Origin: QZLE01 sp033852075
GTDB lineage: Bacteria; Pseudomonadota; Gammaproteobacteria; QZLD01
Direction of reading: 5' to 3'
Length of the DNA: 64,000 nucleotides
NCBI GenBank assembly: GCA_033852075.1
Contig: JAWSVC010000011.1
Coordinates: 1 to 64,000, forward strand
Of this stretch, positions 16,944 to 25,720 are shown in pieces. The notes below the pieces were generated by a model. That model ran no database searches. It worked only from the letters and a program-made list of their open reading frames with translations, and was not told the DNA's origin. The position numbers and the translations under genes were made by a program. Each line of letters begins with the position of its first letter. The stretch's first letter is position 1.

Positions 16944-17255
16944 GTGATCAAGAATCTAAAAAACAAAATATCGGTTATCATAGTTTTTTTGGTGATTTTA
17001 TTGCCGGGGTGTTCATATATACCAGCGCAAGAAATGAGTGATGCCAGGCAGACAATTCGTTCTGCGCAAGATGCCGGAGCTGAAAAATATGCGGCAGAAT
17101 CTCTTACAGAGGCTCAAGTGCTTCTGGAAAAAGCGCGTAAGGAGTTGGATGCGGGTGAATATGATGCGGCTAAAAAATATGCAATTGATGCTCAAGATAG
17201 GGCATCAGTAGCTAGAGATATATCAATAAAAAGAGCGAAAGGGATACAAAACTAA
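16944..17255 (+). CDS. DUF4398 lipoprotein
   Basis: The protein has 103 residues with a GTG start. The lipobox LLPGC puts the lipidated Cys at 23, so the mature protein is anchored in the inner or outer membrane. After SYIPAQEMSDARQTIRSAQD the protein is one amphipathic helical hairpin rich in Ala, Glu and Lys (KYAAESLTEAQVLLEKARKE), the DUF4398 pattern that often accompanies OmpA-like proteins. The yihY gene follows after one base. Confidence 0.8.
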   Translation: MIKNLKNKISVIIVFLVILLPGCSYIPAQEMSDARQTIRSAQDAGAEKYAAESLTEAQVLLEKARKELDAGEYDAAKKYAIDAQDRASVARDISIKRAKGIQN

Positions 17256-17256
17256 T

Positions 17257-18498
17257 ATGGAATTTAAAGGGCGGTTTAACGGCTTCTTTTTAGGTGATGT
17301 TAAATTGTTCCTGAAATTTCTTCTCGGTAGGTTTATAACAAATAAGTCTACTCAAAGCGCCACAATTCTTTCATATACCACGTTATTATCAATAGTCCCA
17401 TTATTTGCAGTTTGCTTTTCTCTTATTGCTGCTTTTCCTGTAGTGAATGATCTTAGAAATGATATTCAACAGTTTATTTTTAATAATTTTATTCCAGCAT
17501 CTGGTGAACAGATGCAAGTATACTTCAATGAATTTATTGGTAAGGCAAGTAAACTTACGGGCTTAGGAATTCTTGGATTAGTTGTTACAGCTTTGTTACT
17601 GATGTCTACTATTGACTCAGCAATGAATAAGATTTGGGGAGTAAAAGCAACACGTAATCGTATCTATGAATTTATTGTGTATTGGGCAGTTTTAACATTG
17701 GGGCCTTTATTGATAGGTCTAAGTCTTGCGGTTACTTCTTATCTTTTTTCACTACCTTTTTTAGCAGATGAAGGTGGGGCAATAAGTAAGCCTACATTAT
17801 TGCGAATGTTACCATTTATATCAGAGTCATTAGCATTTTCTTTCATCTACATGGTTCTACCAAATCGTAAGGTAAACATCCTTCATGCTTTTTCTGGGGC
17901 GGTCGTTGCCGCAACCTTATTCGAGTTAGCTAAAAAAGGTTTTGCCCTTTTTGTAACACAGTTTAGTTCGTATCAGGCAATCTATGGAGCTCTTGCTTCA
18001 ATTCCAATTTTTCTTATATGGATATATGTATCTTGGCTTGTGGTATTGTTTGGAGCTGAATTTGCACACGCTCTAGGAAGCTATAAGCAATCTGATATAT
18101 CTATTAATATGGATACAGGAATGGAATTTGTTCTTGCTGTTAGAATAATTGGCTACCTTTGGCAGGCGCAAAAGCAAGGCGAACAAATGGGTAGAAGTGA
18201 CTTTCTAAATATTGAAAAAGGTATAGATGAATTAACCCTAAACAAAATCATGGGAAAGTTAGAAGAAGCGCAAATAGTAGCTGTTTCTGATAGAAGAAAA
18301 TGGTTGTTATGTCGTGATGTAGAGCGTTTAACATTATTGGATTTATATCGTTCAAATTCATATTCTTTACCGGCAATATTGGATAAATGGGCGAAAAAAG
18401 ATAATTGGAATATTAAACTGGCAGAGATTATAAGTGTTGTTGATAAGGATATAGGTACAGTATTTTCTAAACCTATAGTTACACTATACTCAGATTAA
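17257..18498 (+). CDS. YihY/BrkB-family inner-membrane protein
   Basis: This 413-residue protein has a YihY domain with about six membrane segments: STQSATILSYTTLLSIVPLF at the start, LLMSTIDSAMNKIWGVK, GPLLIGLSLAVTSYLFSLPF and PIFLIWIYVSWLVVLFGAEF near residue 260. The family was once called RNase BN but is not a nuclease; its role is open. A cytoplasmic C-terminal extension of about 130 residues looks like a winged-helix domain (SDFLNIEKGIDELTLNKIMG), which longer members also have. Confidence 0.85.
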   Translation: MEFKGRFNGFFLGDVKLFLKFLLGRFITNKSTQSATILSYTTLLSIVPLFAVCFSLIAAFPVVNDLRNDIQQFIFNNFIPASGEQMQVYFNEFIGKASKLTGLGILGLVVTALLLMSTIDSAMNKIWGVKATRNRIYEFIVYWAVLTLGPLLIGLSLAVTSYLFSLPFLADEGGAISKPTLLRMLPFISESLAFSFIYMVLPNRKVNILHAFSGAVVAATLFELAKKGFALFVTQFSSYQAIYGALASIPIFLIWIYVSWLVVLFGAEFAHALGSYKQSDISINMDTGMEFVLAVRIIGYLWQAQKQGEQMGRSDFLNIEKGIDELTLNKIMGKLEEAQIVAVSDRRKWLLCRDVERLTLLDLYRSNSYSLPAILDKWAKKDNWNIKLAEIISVVDKDIGTVFSKPIVTLYSD

Positions 18499-18527
18499 TT
18501 ATTTAAATAATTTTGAGAAAAACCATT

Positions 18528-18794
18528 ATGAGTTGTTATAGATATATTATTTCTGGTTATGTGCAGGGAGTGTGTTATCGTTCTGGTGCACAGCATGCTG
18601 CTAAGAAGTTGAATATCCTAGGTTACGTTAAAAACCTTCCTAACGGAGATGTAGAGGTTGTTGCTTGCGGTAATGATTCTGATATCGAAGAGTTTGAAAC
18701 TTGGTTGTGGCGTGGACCTGTAATAGCTGATGTTATCGATATAAAGAAAGATGATATAGATAATCAAAAGTATATGGATTTTCAGGTTATCTAG
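18528..18794 (+). CDS. acyP: Acylphosphatase
   Basis: The protein has 88 residues from ATG 18528; an in-frame TTG at 18513 would add five residues. It hydrolyses acyl phosphates in the cytoplasm. SGYVQGVCYRSGAQHAAKKL holds the phosphate-binding loop with its catalytic Arg, and GYVKNLPNGDVEVVACG holds the catalytic Asn. The C-terminal strand (KYMDFQVI) is shorter than usual but closes the ferredoxin-like fold. It follows yihY by 29 bases. Confidence 0.9.
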   Translation: MSCYRYIISGYVQGVCYRSGAQHAAKKLNILGYVKNLPNGDVEVVACGNDSDIEEFETWLWRGPVIADVIDIKKDDIDNQKYMDFQVI

Positions 18795-18868
18795 CATTCT
18801 ATGAAGAGTTAATAATTATTATAGATACGTTTGCTTTGTTAAGACTGCCTTTGGATGGCTTTGTGTAT

Positions 18869-20341
18869 TTAATGAGGAATTTTATTTACATCTATAGGTA
18901 ACTGAATAATACACTCCGTTCCTTTGTCAATTTCGCTATTGCAAAAAGTTTTTCCAAGTAATCTATGATGTACTAAGTTATAGGCAATATGCATACCTAA
19001 ACCATGACTTCCTTTGCTTCTTTTAGTTGTATAAAAAGGTTCAAAAATATTTTTAGATATACCTTCTTCCATACCAGAACCGTTATCAGATAATGAAAGA
19101 TCTATCCAATTATCTTTTTGAGAAGCGGAAATTCTTATTGTTTTTTCGTGTGTAACATCATCAAATGCATGCTGTAATGAATTATCAACAATATTAGTGA
19201 TCACCTGAATTAAAATTTGGGGGTATGTTGTTATACTTATATCGTGATCAAAATCGATATCAAAATTAATTGAATCATTTGAACACTTGAGTTTTTCTTC
19301 AAGCAACGATTTTGAAAGAAAATCGAATAAATTAATGGTTAAGGAATTTTCAGTAGTTTGATTTGCCGCTGTTAGCTTAAACAAATTAATTAAATCTGCC
19401 ATACGAGATAAATTGTCAGTTAAAAGTTCAAAAGAAGGAATAGTATTTTGTAAATTATCTTTTATAGCTTTAATGTCTTTGTGGTCATGTGATGGTGATA
19501 TCAGTTCTCTTATTTGCATTTCAATATGCGAAAGTACCGTAATGCAGGCCCCTAAAGGAGTATTGATTTCATGAGCCACTCCGTTAACAAGCCCTCCAAG
19601 AGACGCCATTTTTTTCGATTCCAGCAGTTGTTCGTGTATTTCTTTTATTTCTTTTGTTCGTTCGAATATAGTGGATTCCAAGTTTGTATTATGTTCTTTG
19701 ATAACGTTTAGTAAAGATGTGTTTTGCCGTATAAAGTGAATTAGTATAATAATAATTGCCAGATTAAAACAGGCGATGATAATGCTTATATACAATCCGT
19801 TATCTGCATCGTTATTCGATTTTGCCAGGGTTTGTGTAAAGCTGTTATATATAAGTTCTCTAAAAGCGTTGATTTTTTGGCTCAAAGATTTGCGGCTTTG
19901 GTTCATTTTAAATATGTGTTCTTCAAGTTCTTTAGAATCAATAGGTGTTTGTAAATCTAGCTGTTGGGCATTAAATAGGTTGGATGCCTTTATTCCATGT
20001 TCAAAGTAATTATCAAATTCTGTGAGAATGTCATCAATTTTATCTTGGTATTGTGGGTAAAAAAGTTTAATTTCATATAGTGAAAAGTTTGAATCTCTTT
20101 TTAGATTTTGCGCATCATATAAAAGGGAATTATCACCGGTTGTCACAAATTGAATTAAAAAATTTTCAATATTGTCAATTCTAATGATTGTTGTATCAAC
20201 GCGTTCTAGAACAGGGAAATATATTTCTTTAATATCAGATAGGTGTTTTTTATTCTGGTATGAGGCTTGAATGCTTAAGCTAATAGATATAGCGAAAGCA
20301 GTGATTGCAACAACGGATAATATGAGATATTTTTTTAGCAT
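18869..20341 (-). CDS. Membrane sensor histidine kinase with shared helical periplasmic domain
   Basis: The protein has 490 residues. TM1 (about 5-25) and TM2 (about 183-204) bracket a helical sensor of about 155 residues with the signature YFPVLERVDTTIIRIDNIEN and FVTTGDNSLL (41-74). A coiled coil (ERTKEIKEIHEQLLESKKMA) leads to the H-box VAHEINTPLG (His257) with a long dimerisation region, then the N-box (NIVDNSLQHAF, Asn387), DNGSGM (419-424), the F-box EPFYTTK and SHGLGM. All catalytic parts are intact. No response regulator gene is adjacent; the CheY at 23770 is the nearest candidate. A small PstS-like gene diverges 165 bases away. Confidence 0.9.
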   Translation of the reverse strand: MLKKYLILSVVAITAFAISISLSIQASYQNKKHLSDIKEIYFPVLERVDTTIIRIDNIENFLIQFVTTGDNSLLYDAQNLKRDSNFSLYEIKLFYPQYQDKIDDILTEFDNYFEHGIKASNLFNAQQLDLQTPIDSKELEEHIFKMNQSRKSLSQKINAFRELIYNSFTQTLAKSNNDADNGLYISIIIACFNLAIIIILIHFIRQNTSLLNVIKEHNTNLESTIFERTKEIKEIHEQLLESKKMASLGGLVNGVAHEINTPLGACITVLSHIEMQIRELISPSHDHKDIKAIKDNLQNTIPSFELLTDNLSRMADLINLFKLTAANQTTENSLTINLFDFLSKSLLEEKLKCSNDSINFDIDFDHDISITTYPQILIQVITNIVDNSLQHAFDDVTHEKTIRISASQKDNWIDLSLSDNGSGMEEGISKNIFEPFYTTKRSKGSHGLGMHIAYNLVHHRLLGKTFCNSEIDKGTECIIQLPIDVNKIPH

Positions 20342-20506
20342 AAAGAAAATTTAAGTTTGCGTTTGCATATACTAATAATATAGCAGTTAAAACATCATGA
20401 GCTATACTTTGATACATAAATATTTATCTTAATGCTCAAAGATGTGAATAATATGCAATATGATGGCATTACAAGTAATATCTAGTGCTTAAAAAGGTTA
20501 GAAATA

Positions 20507-20944
20507 ATGAACCATTTTATACGGCATAAACTTGGAATTATTTTAATAATTATGCTGATAAAGCCTGTGTTATCTAGAGCGGATGTTGGTGTTATTGTAA
20601 ATTCAGGTGTAAAAGAAAGTGTAATGTCGTTTATTGACTTAAAGTTAGTATTTACTAATAAAATTAGAACGTGGCAAGATGGTAAAAAAATCAATATTGT
20701 AATTTTCGAGAAGGCAGATGTTAAGGAGGCGTTTCTAAAGGAATTTATTCAAATGACTCCTAGCCAGTTTAAGACGCTTTGGTTGGAACTGGTTTTTACA
20801 GGTAAGGCAAATATGTACAAAATAGTGTACACCGAAGAATCTTTGTTAGATATAGTAAGCAATACTCCCGGTGCCATTGGATTTATTGCTTTCAAAGGTG
20901 GCGAAAAAATTAATAACGGGGTGAAAGCAATAAAATTACAGTAA
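20507..20944 (+). CDS. Small PstS-like periplasmic binding protein, copy 1
   Basis: The protein has 145 residues, with a signal peptide to about 25 (KPVLSRADV). The mature 120 residues match one lobe of phosphate-type binding proteins (PBP-like superfamily): SFIDLKLVFTNKIRTWQDGK, then MTPSQFKTLWLELVFTGKA (83-101) and SNTPGAIGFI, which parallels the VxxxxGAIGYV strand of PstS. It is far too short for a two-lobed transporter component, and no pst genes are present. Paralogues lie at 28306 and, decayed, at 31626. It diverges from the histidine kinase gene, and I infer a ligand-presenting role for that sensor. Confidence 0.75.
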   Translation: MNHFIRHKLGIILIIMLIKPVLSRADVGVIVNSGVKESVMSFIDLKLVFTNKIRTWQDGKKINIVIFEKADVKEAFLKEFIQMTPSQFKTLWLELVFTGKANMYKIVYTEESLLDIVSNTPGAIGFIAFKGGEKINNGVKAIKLQ

Positions 20945-20988
20945 TAAATTGTTTGTGTGATGTATGTTTCCTTTCAAATTTTCATCTT

Positions 20989-21648
20989 TTAAAGGCTGTA
21001 CGCCTTTCTCAAGGCAGGTAGGGAAATGTTTTGGTGGGAAAAATAAACTATAAAAATGACAATTAAAAGGATAAAAGCTGTTTCAAATATTTCAAAATTT
21101 ACAACCTGGTTTGCTGTACTATTTGCATTGTTAAGTGTTGCAATAAAATTTTTGTATATATTACTTCTAAAAGTGTTTATTCTATTGTTTAATGACTTAA
21201 GTTTTGAATTCATATCATAAATTTTTATTTCCAGAATAAGATATTCTTTGTTTTTCGGCGGATTTAATTGGTGTTCTTGTAAAATGGATGATGCGGAAAT
21301 GCCAAGCTTAATATATTGATTTAATTCTGAAATGATTTCATTTGTTTCTTTTTGGTATTTGCTTTGTATACCGTTTATTTCTAATAATGAACCATTTAAT
21401 TCTTTTTGAATATTGTTGATTTCGGTTAAGGCAGAGTCATCTCCCATAGTTACAAAACGTACGAATAAATCTTTAATGTTATTTATATCAACTATTGCTG
21501 TATCTATTTTTTCCAGAGTGGGAAAATATATTTTTTGGATATCTGAAAGCTGTGCTTTATTGTTTATTGATGTGTCTATGCTGTATGTTTTGTAAAATAC
21601 AAGGCACGTTATGATGACTACGGATAGTAATAAATATTTTTTAATCAT
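20989..21648 (-). CDS. Orphan membrane sensor domain without output domain
   Basis: The protein has 219 residues from the ATG at 21648, chosen because MIKKYLLLSVV aligns with the kinase start MLKKYLILSVV; an ATG at 21663 is the alternative. It has TM1, the same helical periplasmic domain (IYFPTLEKIDTAIVDINNIK, FVTMGDDSAL) and TM2 (FILLIVIFIVYFSHQN), then stops about ten residues later. The sensor is well conserved and has no internal stop, so it may be a functional modulator rather than only a truncated kinase. It converges with the copy 1 binding-protein gene. Confidence 0.7.
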   Translation of the reverse strand: MIKKYLLLSVVIITCLVFYKTYSIDTSINNKAQLSDIQKIYFPTLEKIDTAIVDINNIKDLFVRFVTMGDDSALTEINNIQKELNGSLLEINGIQSKYQKETNEIISELNQYIKLGISASSILQEHQLNPPKNKEYLILEIKIYDMNSKLKSLNNRINTFRSNIYKNFIATLNNANSTANQVVNFEIFETAFILLIVIFIVYFSHQNISLPALRKAYSL

Positions 21649-21813
21649 AATCGTATCGGACATTATTGTTAATATATTATAAATATAGCATTGAAATAAC
21701 CTATATTACACTCCTGTAAAATTAAAATGTTATCAATATGCTTAGTCTTGTTTTTTATAGGCTTCGCAAAAGGTCTAATGCTGTGTATTCGAGCAAATTT
21801 TTGTTTGGCTAAA

Positions 21814-23439
21814 TTATACTTTAAATTGTTTCGCTACATTCTCTAAGGTATTTGCCAGATTTTCTAATTGGTTGTTTACACTTGAGATTTGCTGTGAATC
21901 GCTGGTGGTTTTATCTGCCAGACTACTTATCTTGTTAACATGAGATAATATGGTATCAGCCGCTTTATTTTGTTGTTCTATTGCTGTTGCGATTTCGTTG
22001 CTCCATTTGCTTATTGAACTTACTTTTTCAGTTACTGCTTTTAGACTACTTCCAGCCTCTGTTGCTTGTGAAACGCTGGTATTGGCTAAATTTTGCCCAT
22101 TTTCCATTACCTGAACAGCAGAGTTTGATGCTGTTTGAAGTTCATGGATTATTGATTGTATCTCGTTTATTGAATCGGCTGTTCTTGATGCTAATGTTCT
22201 AACTTCATCTGCTACAACAGAAAATCCACGGCCTTGGTCTCCGGCTCTAGCGGCTTCAATAGCTGCGTTAAGCGCAAGCATATTGGTTTGTTCAGCTATT
22301 TCTTTTATAACATCAATTACAATTTCAACTTTATTACTATCTTGTTCAAGTTTATGAATTACCTCGGTTGCAGTAATTACTACTGATGCTAATTCATTAA
22401 CTCCATCTATTGTATTTTGGACAACGGAGTATCCTTTTTGTGCCTCCATATCTGTTTCGTTGGCTGATTTAGCTGATGAGATGGCATTGTTACTAAGGGT
22501 TTCAACATTGCTGTTTAGGTTGGATACTGCAGTTTTAATATTAGTAATATCTTGCTGCTGTGTATTGATATCAATATCAATAGCGGAGGTTAATTCAGAA
22601 AGTTTGTGTGCAGAATCAGATAATGGAAGGGCGGTATTAACAACAGAAGTTATTGCGCTATGAAGTTTTTCAACAAATTCATTAAAGTTTGCTACAAGAA
22701 AGCCAATCTCATCTTCAGAATTGGTTTTTATTCTAACGGTTAAGTCTCCATCCCCCTTGGCTATACCATTTAATGAATTAACAACCTTGGATAGATTGGA
22801 TGTTACTGATAAACCTATGGTATAAGCAATCAAAAAAAGCGCAATAATTGTTGCTATTCCAAGTGTAATGCCAACAGTAATTGCTTTTTCTGAAGAGTTA
22901 TTCGCTTCATAAATGGTAGAAGAAAAAAGGGATTGAATATCATCTCGAAATTTCACTAAATTGGTTTTAAGATCTTTAAAAACCTGGTTCATGTCCTGAA
23001 TTTTACTTATTGAATTATTATCGCTTAAGTCTATTTCTCCGTTTGCCATTTTTAATGTTATCGATCTGCCGCTTTCATAATAATCGGTGAGTAATTTTGA
23101 AATTTCTTTTGTATCGCCATTAAAATTTAATGATAACTTTTTCAGCTTTTTGAAGGATTCTTTGATTTCAGAATATTTCTGGTCTGACTTTTCCAATACG
23201 TCACTTTCACCAATAATTATCGCTTCATTGAATATTTCATTGATCTTTTCAAGTCGGGTAATGTTTTTTTCTGCAATCTGCAGGGCAGGGAACTGGGTGT
23301 CTTTTATGCTTTCAAGTAGAGCTGAATTATTACTGGTGGTAATCTGGCTGTAAATAATAAACGAAATAAAACCGATGCTGCTCACGATGGGGATAATAAT
23401 GATCTTTCTTTGAATTTTTAACTGACGAAACCACTTCAT
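21814..23439 (-). CDS. Methyl-accepting chemotaxis protein
   Basis: The protein has 541 residues. TM1 (about 12-31) is followed by a helical periplasmic domain with the pattern TQFPALQIAEKNITRLEKIN and IIIGESDVL, a diverged form of the domain in the nearby kinases; TM2 lies near 188-207. A HAMP domain (NLSKVVNSLNGIAKGDGDLT) and the signalling hairpin with the conserved tip (LALNAAIEAARAGDQGRGFS, VVADEVRTLASRT) follow. No C-terminal CheR-binding pentapeptide is present. It should feed a CheA/CheW array encoded elsewhere. A 330-base gap with a terminator separates it from cheY. Confidence 0.92.
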   Translation of the reverse strand: MKWFRQLKIQRKIIIIPIVSSIGFISFIIYSQITTSNNSALLESIKDTQFPALQIAEKNITRLEKINEIFNEAIIIGESDVLEKSDQKYSEIKESFKKLKKLSLNFNGDTKEISKLLTDYYESGRSITLKMANGEIDLSDNNSISKIQDMNQVFKDLKTNLVKFRDDIQSLFSSTIYEANNSSEKAITVGITLGIATIIALFLIAYTIGLSVTSNLSKVVNSLNGIAKGDGDLTVRIKTNSEDEIGFLVANFNEFVEKLHSAITSVVNTALPLSDSAHKLSELTSAIDIDINTQQQDITNIKTAVSNLNSNVETLSNNAISSAKSANETDMEAQKGYSVVQNTIDGVNELASVVITATEVIHKLEQDSNKVEIVIDVIKEIAEQTNMLALNAAIEAARAGDQGRGFSVVADEVRTLASRTADSINEIQSIIHELQTASNSAVQVMENGQNLANTSVSQATEAGSSLKAVTEKVSSISKWSNEIATAIEQQNKAADTILSHVNKISSLADKTTSDSQQISSVNNQLENLANTLENVAKQFKV

Positions 23440-23673
23440 TTTTGAAATATCCTTGAAATTAAGTTTTGAAAATAGATATATTTATGATCCGGCGGTGTCT
23501 CGCTAGAGATGTGTGGTTGGCGGCTAATATTTTGAGCTAAATATATCTAAGCAAATTTTTTATTTTCCCAGTTTAAATTAAAGACTAACTTTCGATAAAA
23601 GCAATGATTGGATTTTCTATGGGTATGTATTAGATAATCTGGTTTTTCAGTTATACCTGAGTTTTTAGAAGGT

Positions 23674-23740
23674 AAAAAAATTCAGTATAACGATTATTTA
23701 TGATATTTAAAAATAATGAACCGTTATGCTGAATTTTGAT
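23674..23740 (-). terminator. Long-stem terminator of the cheY operon
   Basis: AATTCAGTATAACG (23679-23692) and CGTTATGCTGAATT (23722-23735) pair with one mismatch. On the minus strand the stem is followed by seven T. It lies about 30 bases after the cheY stop. The rest of 23440-23769 shows no gene. Confidence 0.65.
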
Positions 23741-23769
23741 ATTAAGATTAAGTGACTAATTTTTAAGGA

Positions 23770-24138
23770 CTATGCGCCAACCAATTTTTTGATTCCTGGT
23801 AATGCTCCTGGTCCATTAAATGGCTTTACTATCCAGCCTTTTACTCCAGCCGCTTTACCTCTGTTTTTCATGGCATCGCTACTTTCTGTGGTTAGCATTA
23901 TGATATTAACAGAGCTATTGCCTAATTCACTTCTGATTTTTTCTGCCATTGTCAAGCCATCCATAATTGGCATATTTACATCAGATAGAATTAACTTTAT
24001 ATCTGGATTAGATTTCAGTTTACTTATTCCGTCTTTGCCGTCATTGGCAGTGATTACTTCTAAACCATTAGAAGATAAAAAGCCGGAAACTTCATTTCTG
24101 ACAGTGCTTGAGTCATCTACAACTAATATTTTTGCCAT
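23770..24138 (-). CDS. cheY: CheY-like single-domain response regulator
   Basis: This 122-residue receiver domain has the acidic pair Asp8-Asp9, the phosphoacceptor Asp53 (ILSDVNMPIMDG), Thr83 and Lys105 (KGWIVKPFNGP), all in place. The PFNGPGALPGIKKL ending resembles chemotaxis CheY proteins that work with CheX-type phosphatases. It is the last gene of an operon with two CheX-like genes and a short MCP gene, 18 bases after the second, so it is the natural substrate of those phosphatases. Confidence 0.92.
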   Translation of the reverse strand: MAKILVVDDSSTVRNEVSGFLSSNGLEVITANDGKDGISKLKSNPDIKLILSDVNMPIMDGLTMAEKIRSELGNSSVNIIMLTTESSDAMKNRGKAAGVKGWIVKPFNGPGALPGIKKLVGA

Positions 24139-24156
24139 TGATAAGTCCTTCTTGTA

Positions 24157-25134
24157 CTAAAAAAATTCTAATTCCCCGGTGTCTACCAAATCGTCAACAG
24201 AGGGTTGATTCTCATTAAATTTCTCTGGCTCCCAATTAAGATTAAAGACGAACTTTTGGTATAAAGCAATTATATCGCCTTCGCCGTTTGTATTTTTGCG
24301 AATTAAGGTGTATTTAAAGCAAAGCTGAGGTATGTCAGTTCCAAAAGTAATGTATTTATGTTGATGGTTAACAATGATTGGAACCTGGGTTCCTACCTTA
24401 TTTGGTTCAATATTTTCATCAGAAATATATCGCGCCTTGATTCCACCCCAAATCATATTTGTAATTTCACTTAATACGTCATTAATGCTTCTAAAATCAA
24501 TATAATCTTTATGATTAATCATTTCTGATTTAACCATGTTGGTTACATTATCTTCGTCGCTTTGAAGCATCATATAACCGCGGCACCAATTGCTTTCAAT
24601 TCCCATAAGGCTAAACAGCTGGCCATAAATAATGCGGTCTTTGATTAGATATGGTTGAGAAACACTGATTTCGACGTTATCAAAGGTGTGTTTTAATGTT
24701 TCTACTGTAAGTTCCTCTATTCCTCTAACAAGGGCGTTTGGATAGTACAGGCTAAAAATATGTTCATTAATTACCGATTTTAAAATGTCGATTTCATCAA
24801 TATCATAAATTGCGCAAAATACTGATTTTTGCTGCTCATCCATATTATCGATAATGTTTCCGTCATCTCTGCGCAAAATTATCGGTAATTCCGGCCTGAT
24901 TTTGTGAATTTCGTAGCCTAGTTCAGCGCCATTTAGTTTTGAGTAAGTGGTATTTTCCGATAGAAAAATTGCCCCAAGGTCAACCTTAGAGCCAAGAACA
25001 TCCATGATGTTACCGTCATTAATTCTGACCCCAATCAAATTGTTGTTATTGCAAAAAATCTTAATTCTGTCCAAGTGTTCAGGAGTGTTATCCTGAACCA
25101 ATACCTTGCTTACTGTAGGTGCTATTTCGTCCAT
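24157..25134 (-). CDS. Pseudo-receiver plus CheX-like phosphatase
   Basis: The protein has 325 residues. The N-terminal 125 residues look like a receiver fold (SKVLVQDNTPEHLDRIKIF, LGAIFLSENTTYSKLNGAEL) in which the phosphoacceptor Asp is not conserved. The second half is CheX-like, with the E-x-x-N signature in SEITNMIWGGIKARY (Glu223, Asn226) used by CheC/CheX/FliY phosphatases to dephosphorylate CheY-P. The protein ends in PSVDDLVDTGELEFF; the next gene product also ends in LEFF. The tail recalls, from memory, the CheY-binding end of E. coli CheZ (VDDLLDSLGF). It is 18 bases from cheY. Confidence 0.7.
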   Translation of the reverse strand: MDEIAPTVSKVLVQDNTPEHLDRIKIFCNNNNLIGVRINDGNIMDVLGSKVDLGAIFLSENTTYSKLNGAELGYEIHKIRPELPIILRRDDGNIIDNMDEQQKSVFCAIYDIDEIDILKSVINEHIFSLYYPNALVRGIEELTVETLKHTFDNVEISVSQPYLIKDRIIYGQLFSLMGIESNWCRGYMMLQSDEDNVTNMVKSEMINHKDYIDFRSINDVLSEITNMIWGGIKARYISDENIEPNKVGTQVPIIVNHQHKYITFGTDIPQLCFKYTLIRKNTNGEGDIIALYQKFVFNLNWEPEKFNENQPSVDDLVDTGELEFF

Positions 25135-25157
25135 GGTAATTGCTCTCTAAATTTAGG

Positions 25158-25706
25158 TTAAAAGAACTCTAGTATGCCTTCTTCACTATCTTCATTGGTC
25201 TCTTTGATTGTATTTTGTTTGAACTCAACTTCATCATAGGTTGATATGCAGATGCTTGAGTTAAAGTTTATTCCATTGTCCAAATTTATTTCGTAATGCT
25301 TTAAAAAATCACATTGCAGGTCGTTAATGAAATTTGAGCAATCTTTGGGGATAATGTTGGGAGTAGACATGCCTGTATGAGGAAATGTATAAATCAGCTC
25401 CTTTTTAATATCTCCGCAAAATGTATTCCAAAATTCATGTATATAATCATAATGGTTAGATATTTCAGTTTGATTGGTAAGCTCTGATATCATATCTTTG
25501 CATTCGTCATCAAATGTGAAATAAAAAAACAGATGCATTTTGAATAGATATGATGAAATTGTAATTAATATCGCTTCTTTATTTTGTATATCAACTGCAT
25601 TATTGATATTTTGCACTTTGAAATCGCGCTTAAATAATGAGAGCTTATTCTTTATTGAATTGCTCATTATCTGTTCTATTTCAATTTTTGATTTATCGCT
25701 TAGCAT
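25158..25706 (-). CDS. CheX-like CheY-P phosphatase
   Basis: This 182-residue single-domain protein keeps the CheX/CheC signature in HEFWNTFCGDIKKEL (Glu91, Asn94, Gly98), followed by the PHTGMSTPNII segment that corresponds to the conserved SxP strand of the family. The C-terminus is acidic and ends EEGILEFF, sharing LEFF with the next gene product. Two E-x-x-N proteins in tandem next to one CheY suggest a dedicated fast dephosphorylation step. The fold call rests on the motif; overall similarity to known CheX is weak. Confidence 0.6.
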   Translation of the reverse strand: MLSDKSKIEIEQIMSNSIKNKLSLFKRDFKVQNINNAVDIQNKEAILITISSYLFKMHLFFYFTFDDECKDMISELTNQTEISNHYDYIHEFWNTFCGDIKKELIYTFPHTGMSTPNIIPKDCSNFINDLQCDFLKHYEINLDNGINFNSSICISTYDEVEFKQNTIKETNEDSEEGILEFF

Positions 25707-25720
25707 ATCACTGTCAACAT

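Noticed and set aside
17257..18498. Annotation as ribonuclease BN
   Set aside because: YihY proteins were misnamed so in the past; this is a membrane protein without nuclease motifs.
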